Assembly: GCA_022749755.1 (NCBI GenBank)
Contig: CM040452.1
Location: 6,156,350 to 6,220,349, forward strand
Reading direction: 5' to 3'
Length of the DNA stretch: 64,000 nucleotides
From: Azadirachta indica
Lineage: Eukaryota; Streptophyta; Magnoliopsida; Sapindales; Meliaceae
Shown here: positions 1-12,700 of the stretch, piece by piece
Layout of the letters: every line of letters begins with the position of its first letter
Numbering within the stretch: position 1 is the stretch's first letter
Notes under the pieces: generated by a model
What the model was told of the DNA's origin: nothing
Databases searched by the model: none
What the model saw: the letters and a program-made list of their open reading frames with translations, nothing else
Made by a program: the position numbers and the translations under genes

Positions 1-1000
1 ATTACATTTAAATTTTAATCACTACTGTCATTCATATAAGAGCTGCTACAATAATCAATGTTTAATGGGAAGGTATGTGGGGAGTAAGGTTTAATATGTA
101 ACTAAGAAGCCAGTTATGTTTGCAGACCTTAATTAATTATTGAATATATTTTAAAATTGATGCTTTAAAAAATGTTAATGCTAGACTTTTTTCTACATAG
201 CTTAAAAATTGATGATATAATCAAAATTCAATCTGAGGATTAGGTCTAAGATATTATTAAGTCTAGACAAAATTAATCAAAAAGAGCTATATGTGGCAAG
301 TTATTAATTCACTTGGATTTTCACATAACTGATCAAGACTTAAATATTAATTTATACTAATGTCTTAATTAATAATTTATTGATGAATTTTATGACTCAT
401 TTATGGATGTTGAGCAATAAAATAATTATATAATTTTTTTTATAAAAATAACAAGAAATAACTCAAATCCTTCTTGACCTTGTGTGAATACACATAGTTT
501 GAACTTCAAACCTCTTCTTGTATTATTAGAAGATATTTTATTATTGAATCAACAAGCACTCAAGATAAAGATAACTGATTTATTACAAAATAAAATATTA
601 ATAATAACATTTAATTAAAGGTGAAAATATAAAAATTAATTTTTTTATATACAAATTCATTAAAATCAAAATCGTTACTATCCATTGACAATTTTGGAGT
701 TAATCCCTCTACTATAGAAGTAGATATTCGAATTGAGGTTTAGTTGGACTTAAGTATGATCATAGTGTAATAATTGATCGAGTTGGATTAACACCATCAA
801 ACTTGATCATTGAGCAGTACTTATCAATTTCTTAGTAATATGTCAGAACTCATACAAAAATAAATAAATAAAAGAACTGAAAAGGAAAACGAGTACATCA
901 AGTAGGTGAGCGAATATATGAGAGAGTTGAATGTTGAAACCTACTAATTCAAATGAACCTGCTAACAACCACGATTTCCTGTGAGGAACGTTTTTGTGAG
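1..1000. other. AT-rich intergenic DNA, no gene seen
   Basis: No ORF with family resemblance, no RNA gene and no clear mobile element was seen. It holds ordinary AT-rich plant spacer upstream of the decayed glycosyltransferase. Confidence 0.5.
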
Positions 1001-1086
1001 ATAATTGTACTCAAAATATAAAAAGAAGCCTCTAGCACTTAATTTTCACCCTAGCCTCCAATATTGCCTTTTCCTTTGTGATATAT

Positions 1087-2532
1087 CCACAAGTGACAAG
1101 TCGCAGAGAAAAGAGAACATAGTAATCTTTCCATTCATGGCACAAGGCCATACAACTCCTTTCCTAGCATTAGCTCTTCACTTAGAGAAAACAAACAAAT
1201 ACACCATAACTTTTGTTAACACTCCTTTATACATCAGGAAACTCAAACCATCTCTCCCTCCAGATTCTTGCTTTCACTTTCTTGAAATTCCCTTCAATAG
1301 CGTAGATCACAATCTACCTCCCTGTACTGCAAAACACTGATTCTCTTGCCAATCTTCTAGAAGCTACTTTGTCGTTCAAACCCCATTTCAGGAAACTCAT
1401 TTCTGATCTTATTCATGAACAAAATAGGCAAAATCCACTTTGTATAATCGCAGACATGTTCTTTGGATGGTGTGCTGAGGTTGCACAAGAATTTGGTGTT
1501 TTTCATGCTTTTTTCATAGCAGGCAGCGGTCTTGGCTATGCATGTTACAATTCTCTGTGGCTAAACCTGCCCCATAGAAACACGGATTCGGATGAATTTG
1601 TGTTGCCAGATTTTCCTGAAGCTTCAAGAATTCACGTGAGCCAGATGATAGATTTTTTAAGAGTTTCTGATGGTCGTGATTCTTTGTCAGTTTTTCTAGA
1701 GAAAGTGTTTCCTCTATGGAAAAATTCTGACTGAATTTTGGTTAATACAGTAGAGGAAATTGACAATATTGGATTAATGCATTAAAGGAGAAAACTTGGA
1801 TGTCCGGTTTGGGCAGTTGGGCCTGTACTTTTATCTACCTAAAGCATAGCTCGAGCAGGAAAAGAATGTGGAATATCAGCAGAAGAGTGCACAAGTTGGC
1901 TTGATACAAAACCTCGCAAATCAGTCCTTTATGTGTCATTTGGATCGCAGAATACTATAACTGCATCACAAATGATGCAACTAGCAATGGCTTTAGAGGC
2001 TTCTTGCAAAAGTTTCATATGGGTTGTCAGGCCACCCATCGGCTTTGACATACACTCCGAATTTGAAACTGGTGAATGGTTGCCTGAAAGATTTGAAAGA
2101 GGAATCAAAGATTCAGGACGAGGACTAGTAATTCACAGATGGGCGCCTCCAACTGAGATTTTATCTCATAAGTCCGTACCTGCTTTTTTGAGTGATTGTG
2201 GCTGGAATTCTGTGCTTGAATCTTTAAGCGTGGCCATTGGCGGCAGAGCAGTTTATAATTCAAAGTTGTTGGAGGAAGAGATTCAGGTTTGTGTGGAGGT
2301 CGCCAGAGGGAAGAGGTGTGAGGTTATGAAAGAGCAGATGGTGAAAATAATTGAGTTGGTGATGAATGAAACAGACAAAGGAAAGGAAATGAGAAGGAAA
2401 GCCTCGGAAGGTAAGGAGATAATTAAAAATGCTGTTAAAGATGAGGAAAATTTTCAGGGTTCTTCTGTAAAAGCCATGGAACAATTCTTGAATAATGCTA
2501 CATTGATGATGTCTAGTAGTGTCAGAGAATAA
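1087..2532 (+). pseudogene. UDP-glycosyltransferase pseudogene, UGT92A-like
   Basis: This is a broken tandem paralogue of the intact UGT at 6226-7746. Similarity begins near 1110 (ENIVIFPFMAQGHTTPF, which keeps the catalytic His of the GH motif) and runs in pieces to the C-terminal helix ending at 2532. The methionine used by the intact gene has no counterpart; only an unrelated in-frame ATG lies upstream at 1005. A frameshift with a stop occurs near 1338, where the intact gene reads ENCDALPYSL. TGA replaces the Gly codon of the GILFNTVEEFD segment near 1732, and TAA follows near 1785. About ten codons are missing from the middle of the PSPG sugar-donor box (near 2226-2250), removing the HGVPIIGWP stretch. 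Several independent lesions make function very unlikely. The long pieces that remain suggest fairly recent decay after tandem duplication. Confidence 0.9.
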
Positions 2533-2539
2533 TTATGAA

Positions 2540-3937
2540 ATTAATAATACAGCATCTTAATTTGTTTAAATCAATATCTCGAACATGCATAGTTGATATA
2601 TCAAATTGGAAGTTTTAGTGATGATACAAATTAATATTATCAGGCAAGAAAATTATTGAAAATCTTCTAACTTACATATTGGCACCATCGATCGTGTAAT
2701 TCTCCATTAATCAAACTACTGAAATTAAATTAAAAATGAATTTAAATTTCTAATTCTCTCTTTAATGTTTATTTGGTGTAATAATTCAACCGATGCCTGC
2801 CAACTCATCTATAAACAAAATTTGCCTCCCTTTCAAACTATCGTGATCATTATGAGAAAAATCAAAGTTAAAAAGAAAATTAAAAATAAATTTTAAGAAA
2901 CAAAAATAATAAATGTAGATCTTATTATGCAAAAATTAAAAAAATCAGTTAATTAAAACCGAATATAATTTATTCAAGATCGCAGTGTTTAATTAATTTC
3001 CTTTATGTTTGACATTTTAGGTTTGCTTTTCAAGTTACATTATATGTTGGTATTCAATAAATTTGTCAATTAATTATTTTATAATATAAATGGTAATATT
3101 ATAAAGATATCTATCAATTAAAATACTGAATAATAATAATATTACATGAATAAAATTAATATTTACTAGACATAATTATCAGTTATGTATGGTATAATAA
3201 CATAATATAAAAATTTTAAAAGGATTAATATGCGCACAAAATTTATATTTATTGGATATAATTATTGATGTTGGATATGTACGACTTGGTACTATAATTT
3301 TTATTATCTGCAATAAGATAATAACTTTTGGAAAATCAACATCAATGAATATAAGTTAGTCAATTTTTTCAAATAGATCCCTGACATTAATAGGTGTTAA
3401 TGAAAATGATCACCGGACCACAGAAAAAGAATGTTTTAATTTCAATAATTTTGAAAATACTTCAAAATATTTGTTAATTTAAATAGTTCATTCATTTTAA
3501 CGTTACAAATATTATGTTAATTGTAGGATAAATTAAATAATAATATATAAATAATAAGATGATGGAACAAATATTGAAATATTTGACAGTAAAATAGTAT
3601 TTCAAATATTTTGATTGATGTAATTTTGCTCTCATTATTTTTTTACAAATTTTAAATTACTTCTCTTAATTTATACTCTATAATTTGCCTCGTATTTGTA
3701 TTTCTTACTATTAAAAAGAAAATTATTGCATTTTTATTGACAAACAAAAGAAAATTATTTTATTTTATAAAGGTAATTTTGTAGTTTTACAATGACTTCA
3801 TATATTTTTATTTTAGAATATTAATATTTCTTGAGTTTCTAAATTTTAAGTTTCTACAAAAAACGAGAAAGGCTTTCCATTTGTAACACATAGGTCCTTG
3901 ACAATGACCCTATTAGAATGATAAAATTTTCTTTCAT
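2540..3937. other. AT-rich intergenic DNA between the two UGT copies
   Basis: No coding or RNA gene is visible. The stretch is mostly A/T runs and ends at the left arm of the foldback element that starts near 3945. Confidence 0.4.
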
Positions 3938-3944
3938 AAAATTT

Positions 3945-5004
3945 AGAGAAATTTACAGGTACCTCCTAATGTTTAGGATAAAAGATAGATATCCTTTAAT
4001 ATTTGAAAAAAAAAATATCCCTCACGTTTAACCAAATAAACATACACTCTCTTTAATTAATAAGTCGTGAAAAATGATTAGTTTACTCTTATATAGTTAA
4101 AAAGCATATTAGTTGACCATTTTAATTCAGTTATTAATATATAATAATTAATATATCCTTATAATTTTTTTTAATAATTATGTATTCAAATATTTTTGAT
4201 AATTAGTCTCTAAATTATTAGTAATGTTTTAAATATAATTTTATTATCATTTTATTAATTTATAACACAATCAACTAAAATAAATTCCAAATAACATTTG
4301 AATGATATGAATGATATTATTTATATTTTGAGAATATTTTTGATAAATAAATGTGTCATATTGAATATTTGGAATTTATATATCAAAAATATTATAAATA
4401 ATATATTCATAAAATTCAACATTCGTTTGAATTTATTTTAATTGATTGTATAATTTTTAATTTTGAGAATAATTATATAATTTATAAATAAAGTCACTTA
4501 AATAATTTATGCAATTTATGACCAAATATTCTTAATTTATAACACAATCAATTAAAATAAAAGGCAAATAATATTTGAATTATATGAATTATATTATTCA
4601 TAATTTTGAGAATTTTTATATAATTTATATGTATTTGAATAATTTATATAAGTTACAATCAAATGTTTTCGAAAAATATTGAATAATATTAATATAATGA
4701 TAATAAAAGTATTTAAAATATTAAAAATAATTTAGAGACTAATTATAAAAAAATATTTGAATACATAATTATTCAAAAAATCATAAGGGTATATTAGTTA
4801 TTATGTATTAATAATTAGTTTAAAATGGTCAATTAATATACTTGTTACATATATAAAGATAAAATAGTCACTTTTTATGATTGTATAATAAATCAATGAG
4901 GTATCTATCTATTAGCCAAACTTGAGAAGTATCTATTTTTTTTAAATATTAAGGAACATTTATTTATTACCTCAAACATTAGTGAGGTATTTATCAATTT
5001 CCCT
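3945..5004. mobile_element. Long-TIR foldback element (MITE-like)
   Basis: The two ends are inverted copies of each other. The left end reads AGAGAAATTT with TACCTCCTAATGTTT just inside. The right end, reverse-complemented, reads AGGGAAATT with TACCTCACTAATGTTT at the matching place. Similarity continues inward for several hundred bases, through TATATTAGTTGACC-like and TAATTAGTCTCTAAATTATT-like blocks, so most of the element is one imperfect hairpin of about 1.06 kb. AAAATTT lies directly outside both ends (3938-3944 and 5005-5011), consistent with a target-site duplication of at least 7 bp. No transposase ORF is present, so it would be non-autonomous. Mutator-like origin is possible but not proven. 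Confidence 0.7.
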
Positions 5005-5268
5005 AAAATTTAAATTTTGACTACTACAGTAGAGTATGTAACTTCAATCATTTTAATAGTGAATAGAAACCTATTTGTTTTGAATAAACAAACTGTAATC
5101 TTGATTTGTAAAAGTGTAAAAACTATAACATTATCTTTTACACTAATTTTTGAAATTACCATTTCATCCTGAAACATGTGAACTCTAGTCATAGTCATAG
5201 ACAGTGTTGATAGAAGCGACAAGATTGCAATTAAAACCGTTAACTTTACCTGGCTGAAAGTTGTTCTC

Positions 5269-5345
<77 letters not shown>
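5269..5345. repeat. (AAT)n microsatellite, about 26 units
   Basis: An uninterrupted AAT/ATA trinucleotide run of roughly 77 bases lies about 880 bp upstream of the intact UGT. It is likely length-polymorphic. Confidence 0.95.
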
Positions 5346-5346
<1 letters not shown>

Positions 5347-6225
5347 TAATGGGGGAGGTATTAGAAACTATCATATAGAGAGAAAATATTGGTTTTGTAT
5401 CACATTATAATACATTCTTCAAATATGCATTTCATATGCCTCTCATTATCGCGTCATCTTAGAGCTTTCAGGAGTAAAACTCAGAAAATAACAAACCCAC
5501 AAATATCAGTCGATGTAGGTAGACTCAAGATACAATTTGTGAAAAATGGTTGGTCTTGGTACGATTTTTGCCTTGAGAACATACCCATCTTCTCTCTTCG
5601 TCTAAGTTTGAAATCAGTATATGCTATTTTCAGACAAAAAGCAACAATCAAAAATCAAAGATCTTTTACGATTATAGCCTTAAAGTTGATGTTCAAATAA
5701 CGATCAACTCTAATGTCAGAAGAGGTATGTGATACAAAGTCAATTTTTTCTATATATGTGATAGTTTTTAATACTTCAAAAAAGATACGTGATAATAACC
5801 TTAATAATAATAATTGACCAAAATATTAACTTCATCGCAATTTATACCAGCCGGTAATTAATAGTATTTATTCTTCAACATTAAATTTTTAAAATTTACA
5901 CCAAGAAATAATTCAAGCTACACTCCATAAATTACCTGAAAAGTGAAAACCATCAGTCAATTTCTTCTTTTCTCGACCTCCAAGTACTGCCTAATTTTGG
6001 CCCAATTTATTGCAGGCACATGCTAAATTTTAACTTTTACATTAAAGTTTTCCAATTTTATAAAAAAAAAAAGAAAATCAATTTTTTAACCTCAAATTTC
6101 TTTAAAAATAAACGTACTAGTCACTAGTCAATCCCAATTAGAATTGTCCTCGTATTAAAAATCTCGTTAAAACTTTCCCAACTCTTTCTTCTCCTCGAGT
6201 CCGAGTCCTCTCTGAAACCACAAAG
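5346..6225. other. Upstream region of the intact UGT gene
   Basis: No convincing gene was seen. A 103-codon plus-strand ORF at 5389-5700 has no family resemblance and I regard it as chance. The last 50 bases before the ATG are pyrimidine-rich, typical of a plant 5' leader. Confidence 0.4.
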
Positions 6226-7746
6226 ATGGCAGAAAGAAAACAAAACATAGTAATGTTTCCATTCATGGCGCAAGGCCATATAATTCCCTTCCTAGCGTTA
6301 GCCCTTCACATAGAGCAAAGAGAGAAGAGCAAAAATTACTCCATAACTTATGTCAACACTCCTCAGAATATCAAGAAACTCAAGTCTTCCCTCCCTGCAA
6401 ATTCCTCCATTAAGCTTTTGGAAATTCCTTTCAACAGCTCGGAGCATGGCCTCCCTCCGAATTCTGAAAACTGCGACGCCCTTCCTTATAGTCTCGTAGT
6501 GCAGCTCCTGAAAGCTTCGATCTCTCTCAAACCTGCGTTTAGAGAAATCATTTCTGATATGATAGAGGAAAATAACGGCGGAAATTCGGTTTGTATAATT
6601 GCAGATATATTCTTCGGGTGGACTGTTAGTGTTGCGAAGGAATTCGGTGTTTTTCATGCGATATTCAGCGGGGCTGGCGGGTTTGGTTTGGCTTGTTATT
6701 ACTCTATCTGGAGGAATCTTCCTCACAGGAAAGCAAATTCGGATGAGTTTATGTTGCCAGATTTTGCAGAAGCTGGAAAAATACATGTAACACAGTTGGC
6801 TTTAACAATGCTAGAAGCTGATGGTAATGATTCCTGGTCTTTATTCCATGGGGCACATCTCCCGGAATGGGAGAATTCTGATGGGATTTTGTTCAACACA
6901 GTGGAAGAATTTGATCATCTCGGAATGATGTATTTCAAGAGAAAACTAAACTTTCAAGTTTGGGCAGTTGGTCCAATTCTATTGTCATTGGAAAACCGAG
7001 CAAAATCGGGCAAAGGTGGAGGGACTTCTCCAGAATTCTGCAAGCAATGGCTTGATTCGAAGACAGAGAATTCAGTTTTGTACATATCATACGGATCAAT
7101 GAACACAATATCTCAATCACATATGACTGAGTTGGCCATGGCGTTGGAAGCCAGTGGGAAGAATTTCATTTGGGTTGTAAGGCCACCAATTGGTTTCGAC
7201 ATAAACTCAGAATTCAACGCTGAAGAATACCTGCCTGAAGGATTTGAAGAGAGGATTATAGCTTCGGGAAAAGGGCTTCTGGTGCAAAAATGGGCACCCC
7301 AAATGGAAATCTTGTCTCATAAATCAACATCAGCATTTTTAAGCCATTGTGGATGGAATTCAGTGCTTGAAGCTATGATTCATGGAGTGCCAATAATTGG
7401 GTGGCCAATGTCTGCTGAGCAATTTTTCAATGTGAAGTTTTTGCAAGAAGAGATGGGGGTTTGTGTGGAAGTTGCAAGAGGGAAGACTTGTGAAGTAAAA
7501 CATGAGGAAATAAGGGAGAAAATTGAGTTGGTGATGAATGAAACTAAGAAAGGGAAGGAAATGAGAAGGAAAATTTCTAGTGTAAGAGAAATTGTCAGAA
7601 ATGCCATGAAAGATGAGAACAATTACAAGGGATGTTCCGTCAAAGCCATGGATGATTTTTTCAATGCTGCAATGTCAATGAAGGAGAAGACCAAGACCAA
7701 TAGAAAAAAGGAAATCGCCAATGGAAAAGGCATCGATGGAGCTTGA
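6226..7746 (+). CDS. UGT92A: UDP-glycosyltransferase, UGT92A family, intact
   Basis: This is a single-exon family-1 glycosyltransferase of 506 residues, the usual plant UGT length. It would transfer a sugar from a UDP-sugar to a small-molecule acceptor in the cytosol; the acceptor cannot be read from the sequence. The acceptor-activating His is H18 in FMAQGHIIPF, and a likely partner Asp is D127 in IIADIFFGW. The 44-residue PSPG donor box runs from W356 to Q399 with the HCGWNS core and a terminal Gln, which often goes with UDP-glucose use. The wording resembles Arabidopsis UGT92A1. The start follows a pyrimidine-rich leader and gives the standard short N-terminus before the first beta strand. 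A broken tandem paralogue lies 3.7 kb upstream. The C-terminal tail after about residue 485 is Lys-rich and longer than needed for the fold. Confidence 0.95.
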   Translation: MAERKQNIVMFPFMAQGHIIPFLALALHIEQREKSKNYSITYVNTPQNIKKLKSSLPANSSIKLLEIPFNSSEHGLPPNSENCDALPYSLVVQLLKASISLKPAFREIISDMIEENNGGNSVCIIADIFFGWTVSVAKEFGVFHAIFSGAGGFGLACYYSIWRNLPHRKANSDEFMLPDFAEAGKIHVTQLALTMLEADGNDSWSLFHGAHLPEWENSDGILFNTVEEFDHLGMMYFKRKLNFQVWAVGPILLSLENRAKSGKGGGTSPEFCKQWLDSKTENSVLYISYGSMNTISQSHMTELAMALEASGKNFIWVVRPPIGFDINSEFNAEEYLPEGFEERIIASGKGLLVQKWAPQMEILSHKSTSAFLSHCGWNSVLEAMIHGVPIIGWPMSAEQFFNVKFLQEEMGVCVEVARGKTCEVKHEEIREKIELVMNETKKGKEMRRKISSVREIVRNAMKDENNYKGCSVKAMDDFFNAAMSMKEKTKTNRKKEIANGKGIDGA

Positions 7747-7749
7747 GCT

Positions 7750-9084
7750 TTAGATTTTCCTGCAACAGTGACATCATACTAATGAATTTGTAATGTTTCT
7801 CTTGTTATTTTCTGTATTTGCTTTGGGTTTGGCCAGAGTCCACTTTTTCAGCCATTTCAGTTGAATTTTCAAACATTTTCTAGCTTCTAGATTTAAAAGT
7901 TGCCATGTGAACTTTCTTTTCTTCACCATATGTTTCCAAAAAAAAAAAAAAAAGACCAGCATAATTCCAACACAATTTTAGGTGGAAGTCAAGTTTTGAC
8001 AGATATTGGAATATGAAAGCTGTTGCCGTGTTGAAACAGCTTATATATGCTTTTGCTTTATTGAAGGTCACTGCCATAAATTAATTGCCTTATAACACTA
8101 CGATCTATGCAACACCTACTTTTTTTTTTTTTTTTTTGGTTGTCAATGTACTACTTACTGCTATGTTGTCATCTATTATATAAATCAAAATTACTTTCTC
8201 TCTCTCTTATTTTTTTAACTCCATTTATGTAAATCTACCCCATACAAATAGTAGGTTTAATTGAAACTTTTGGTAATACTAATGTTTACAAGTTAAAATT
8301 TAGGGCTCATTTTATAAATTTAATCTTGACTAATAAATTAATAACTCGAGCTCAAAAAGAGTAAATATATTGACTTACGTACGTAGCAACAAAATTAAAA
8401 AAGAAAAAAAAAAAAGAAAAGTAAAATGTGGGTGTGAACAAACTAAGCATATAATGAATCATGGTCTTAAAAGATAATGGGTATGGGTAGGTGGATTTTT
8501 CACGGATAGCCTGCATTGTTAAGGAGGGTCCACACTCCATTTGTTGTGATTGTAAATAGAGTAGTACACTTCTCTTTACACTATGGTTGTCGGTGGTCGT
8601 GTTGTTACTTTGGACCCAAATAGCCTGCAACTTTTACTCCATCATTAACGTTGGATGTCCTTCTTCCAATGTGAACCACATAGCTGACGGATCTTATCAG
8701 AGCCTAAAAATTAAGAGCAGGTCCTTTACTTCTGTTTTACTAGAACAGTAAATAAAATTGATTTAAACTTTTCAAATAAATAATGTTACAATTCCACATA
8801 ATTCTCGAAGTTCACCTATCAATATCGTAATATTTATTTATTTTTATTATTTTGATTATAATAATTTGATTTGACCTATAATTCCCATAATTCCCATCAT
8901 TTCATTACACCTACCGCATCTACTTCCCGGGGCGTGAGAAAGAACAAAAGTATTTCTCGACGACGAATTCCCGACTTTCTACCGTCATTTTTTCGTTCAT
9001 TTTCCCTCGCACTCACCTTTGTAACTACATTAAATAAAAAGAAATTGTTCAATTGAAGAGTAATTCACTATTTTCCTAATGACT
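7750..9084. other. Intergenic region between UGT and JMJ30
   Basis: It contains the UGT 3' untranslated region, several A or T homopolymer runs (7938, 8121, 8409) and no supported gene. Short ORFs on both strands here lack any family signature. Confidence 0.4.
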
Positions 9085-9210
9085 TTATAATTTCCCTCTG
9101 TACTCTTCGATGAAAAGGGAAAGCAATCTTTGTTCAAGATTAGCAAGTTCTTCGTTTTCCAGTATCTTCTCAACGCATTCACCGTATTCACAATTTCTTT
9201 TAACATAATC
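9085..9210 (-). other. Orphan exon-like ORF, unidentified
   Basis: On the minus strand a 42-codon open stretch begins right after an acceptor-like CTAG and ends in TAA at 9085-9087. It reads DYVKRNCEYGECVEKILENE and continues with an acidic helix-like tail. It lies about 540 bp downstream of the JMJ30 stop. It could be a remnant of another gene, part of the JMJ30 3' untranslated region, or chance. A weak likeness to the helical C-terminal domain of plant protein disulfide isomerase-like proteins was noticed, but it is too short to claim. Confidence 0.2.
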
Positions 9211-9748
9211 TAGGGAAAAAAAAAATACTTAATATCAAATAGTAAAAAAAAATTAAAACAAATTGATGTTACTAAATACTTTTTCAGCTTTACTTCCTAA
9301 ATACAATAGTATCACCATAATACCAAACTAAGGCTAAGCAACTATTGAATGCAGCTATTCTGAATCCCAAGAAATTCATCAAACCAATCACAATCACAAT
9401 CATAATCGTCCCACTTTGCTTATGCATTTGACAGAATCTACATCAACATTGGCGGCAATCACTGAAACATTGGTGCAAAGACATTATGTTATAGGTAATA
9501 TGGGAAATGCCAATGTTCAAAAAAGTCTTACAAAGCCGAAAATGATATTAAAATTTGTCAAACAGTTCTACAATGCCAATATCCCATAGTTTATCATAAT
9601 CGACTAACGATCAAAAAGTTCCTATACAAGATAATAATAACTATTAACTGTTACAGCATACGCTCATTTTATCTGTATAAGAATATATCTAATCATATCG
9701 TCCAGCTCTCTATCAGGAACCAAATTAGAACACTGAAATAGTATGATA

Positions 9749-12700
9749 TCAGGACGCGGTTGAATTTTCACTATCACTCCACCAAAAGCTAACTGAAAAA
9801 CTTAGAGAAAGAGAGCGCACATAGTGCCACCATTTTGGTGGGATGTAAAGCATTTCACCTTCATCTAATATACAGTCCAAAAATTCTAGGTCACACACCT
9901 TGGGAAACTGTGTCTCATCTATGTGATCTAGATCAACCTTCAAACAAAAATATCTTTGGATCAATGTTGAGAAGGCATTTTTCTTTTTAAATAGACAATG
10001 AACTATCATCAATATTAATATAAATTACTGCAGATTAAGTCTTGAAAAGAGTTCAAGTTAGCAGGTACCTGGCTGGAATTGCTAAGCATTGTTTCAGAGT
10101 ATGGATAAAGCTCCTCTGACAACGAAGCCTGGTAAAGTCTTATATATTTTTTGCCAACAACCTGAAAATAAAGAAGGCAAAAGGACTGTTTGAGCCAAAA
10201 ATGCCCAAATATGTATACTATTTACATCTATAAAAAACCAAACCATCAAACACAAAGATCCATGTGTACTCATGAAGTATGCAAGAGACACCAGACAGGC
10301 CACAGAGATTATCCAGCACAGGATATTTAAGTAATTCATGACGTTGTAGACCTAGCGTATATAGGAAAACATTAACAGCGTTATCAGCTTTTGTCTTCTG
10401 GATTTATGAAGACACCAAATGAGGAACCTGTATAGTCTGTACAAGGGGTGCATACACAGACAAATTAGTGCTTACAAGATAATGAACTCATTTGCTGCCA
10501 ACAGCCATCTGATCTAGTGGCATCTTATCTTCCATATGTTTAGGAAAGAAGGCTGAGACCATGGGTTTGATCCCCATAGAAAGGTTGAGTAGTTTCTGCC
10601 AAGGCAGAGAGGAAGAGAGAGATTAAAGAATCAACAAAAGTGGTGGAAAATGTGCAAGGAACTACCAGCTATTTGAACAGGAATACATGTTTCACGTAGG
10701 ATCTCAGGCATTCGCCACTCAAATACAAAAAAATTACTAGAAATTCATTCAATCAAGAACAAACACCACAAGTCAGCTACTTATTTGGACCCGTCATTCT
10801 GACAACCACCGCATCAAAGATTAACCAATTTAGGATATAATAGATTTAATCAGAAAATCAGACAGCAATAAAGAGAAGAAAAGATAATCTGCTAGTGTCA
10901 TGCTCCACAGAAACCTGAAGGTTTTGTCTAGTTAGGAGGTCAATTTTTTGACTGAAGAATTGGGTTGTTTCTTATTTGGGTCCAAGAAGTATGAATGCTG
11001 ATAAAGACAAACTAGCAGAAAGAGGAGATATGATATTAAAAGATTTTTTATTTTTGAAATTCCATATCAACGTAGACTTATATCAACTTTTATCAACTTT
11101 CAACAAGTTGCTGCAAACTTTTTTACTTTCTCCCTCTTCAGACTTCCTGTGTTCCACAAGTTAAAGTGGCAGGAAAAAAGATTTTTCAGCCGAACACATG
11201 AATGTGTATAAGCTTCTTGGCAAATTGTGTTTTTCACAAAATTACAGGTGAAGAGTAGAAGTCTGCCATCATTATTCAAGTGTTCATGCAATCAAATTTA
11301 CTAAATCTAGATTATAAGCAAGTCAGAATATGCCATTAAAACTGCTCTTGTTTTACTCCTAGCATGATCAAAACCAGTTTAAATTTCAGATATTTGAAAC
11401 ATATAGAAGCAAGCGAACTCAAAGCAATGCTATGTATTAATCTAAGTAACAAGCGCAAAACTAAAGTACTGCAGTTGTGCAGATAAGTTATTAGCAATAT
11501 TTGAAATCATAAGCGCAATCATAACAGAAGACCAGGAAAGTTCCACCACAAGCAACTTTATGTTGATATAGTGCACAATACAGAGAATACCTGAGCTAGA
11601 ATATTATGATGTGGATCATGATGCAAGGGAGTCACTGTTCCAGCTGGACCAAACCAAGCATTAAGTGACCTCAGCTCCCCCCCACCAACAAAACAGTAGT
11701 CAGGAATACAAATATCATTTCGCAGTTCATTAATCTGCCATTTAAGTAAATCATAAATAAGCTAAAGGTCTGCAGTTGCAGTCCTCAGGATATGTACTAC
11801 TTCCAAACTATAATATACATTGTGATGAATGCATACCTGATCAAATAATTGATGCTGAGCAAGATATGTAGGGACACTAGCAGAACAGCCACTGGATTGA
11901 ATCCTCTCAAGAAACTGGGAAAATGTGATAAGCTCTTGCTTCCAATCTTCGCATAAATAGTTTTTTCCAACCTGCAAAGCATTTAAACTTTACCAGTTTT
12001 CAGTTATAAAAAAATAAAAAGATCCACTCAAGCATTAATGTATTAAAAGGGCAACTGCAAAAGGCTCAGCCACAAAAACGTAGAACAATGAGAAAAGAGG
12101 AAAGACAGAAACTGCTTCAGAAATACAATAGATATCTCACTAAGTTAATGGCGTTGGATATTCAACAAAAAACATTCTTGACCACAAAACTAGAATAGAA
12201 AATAAAAATAAAAGATAAAGCAAATTAGCAAATTTTTTATACCTAATTTCTCAAAGTTTAACCAAATGACAAGATTAATTGCGTGTTCAAATATAACTCT
12301 TGGGAAGCTGATACTGATTTACGGCCCATATAATATTGATAAGCATTTTAATGGATTTTACATGTTAAAATTCTGCAAATTACATAACAAGAATAGTTTA
12401 AATTACATTTAATCTCCATCCCCATAGGTTTCCTAGCACATTTTCATCACAGCTCATGGTTTCAACTTAGACCTGACAAGGCCAAGCTTATCATACCTCC
12501 ACAGATAAGTTGTACAACTCATTTTGTATCAACCTTTAAGCAGGACTGAATTCATCTTGCTCTTAAAGTCAATTCGGTATGATATGAAAAATTCCACATT
12601 CACTTGGCTATTACTATACAAAAATTCATAGCCGGAGAAAACAAATAAATGACACATCTTTTAATTCGAAGGTGCATGCACTTGCTAGGACAAAAACAGA

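Noticed and set aside
5010..5270. 86-codon minus-strand ORF ending beside the AAT repeat
   Set aside because: Low-complexity hydrophobic translation, no family likeness, and it overlaps the end of the foldback element.
6298..6786. 162-codon minus-strand ORF
   Set aside because: Antisense shadow of the intact UGT; no independent signature.
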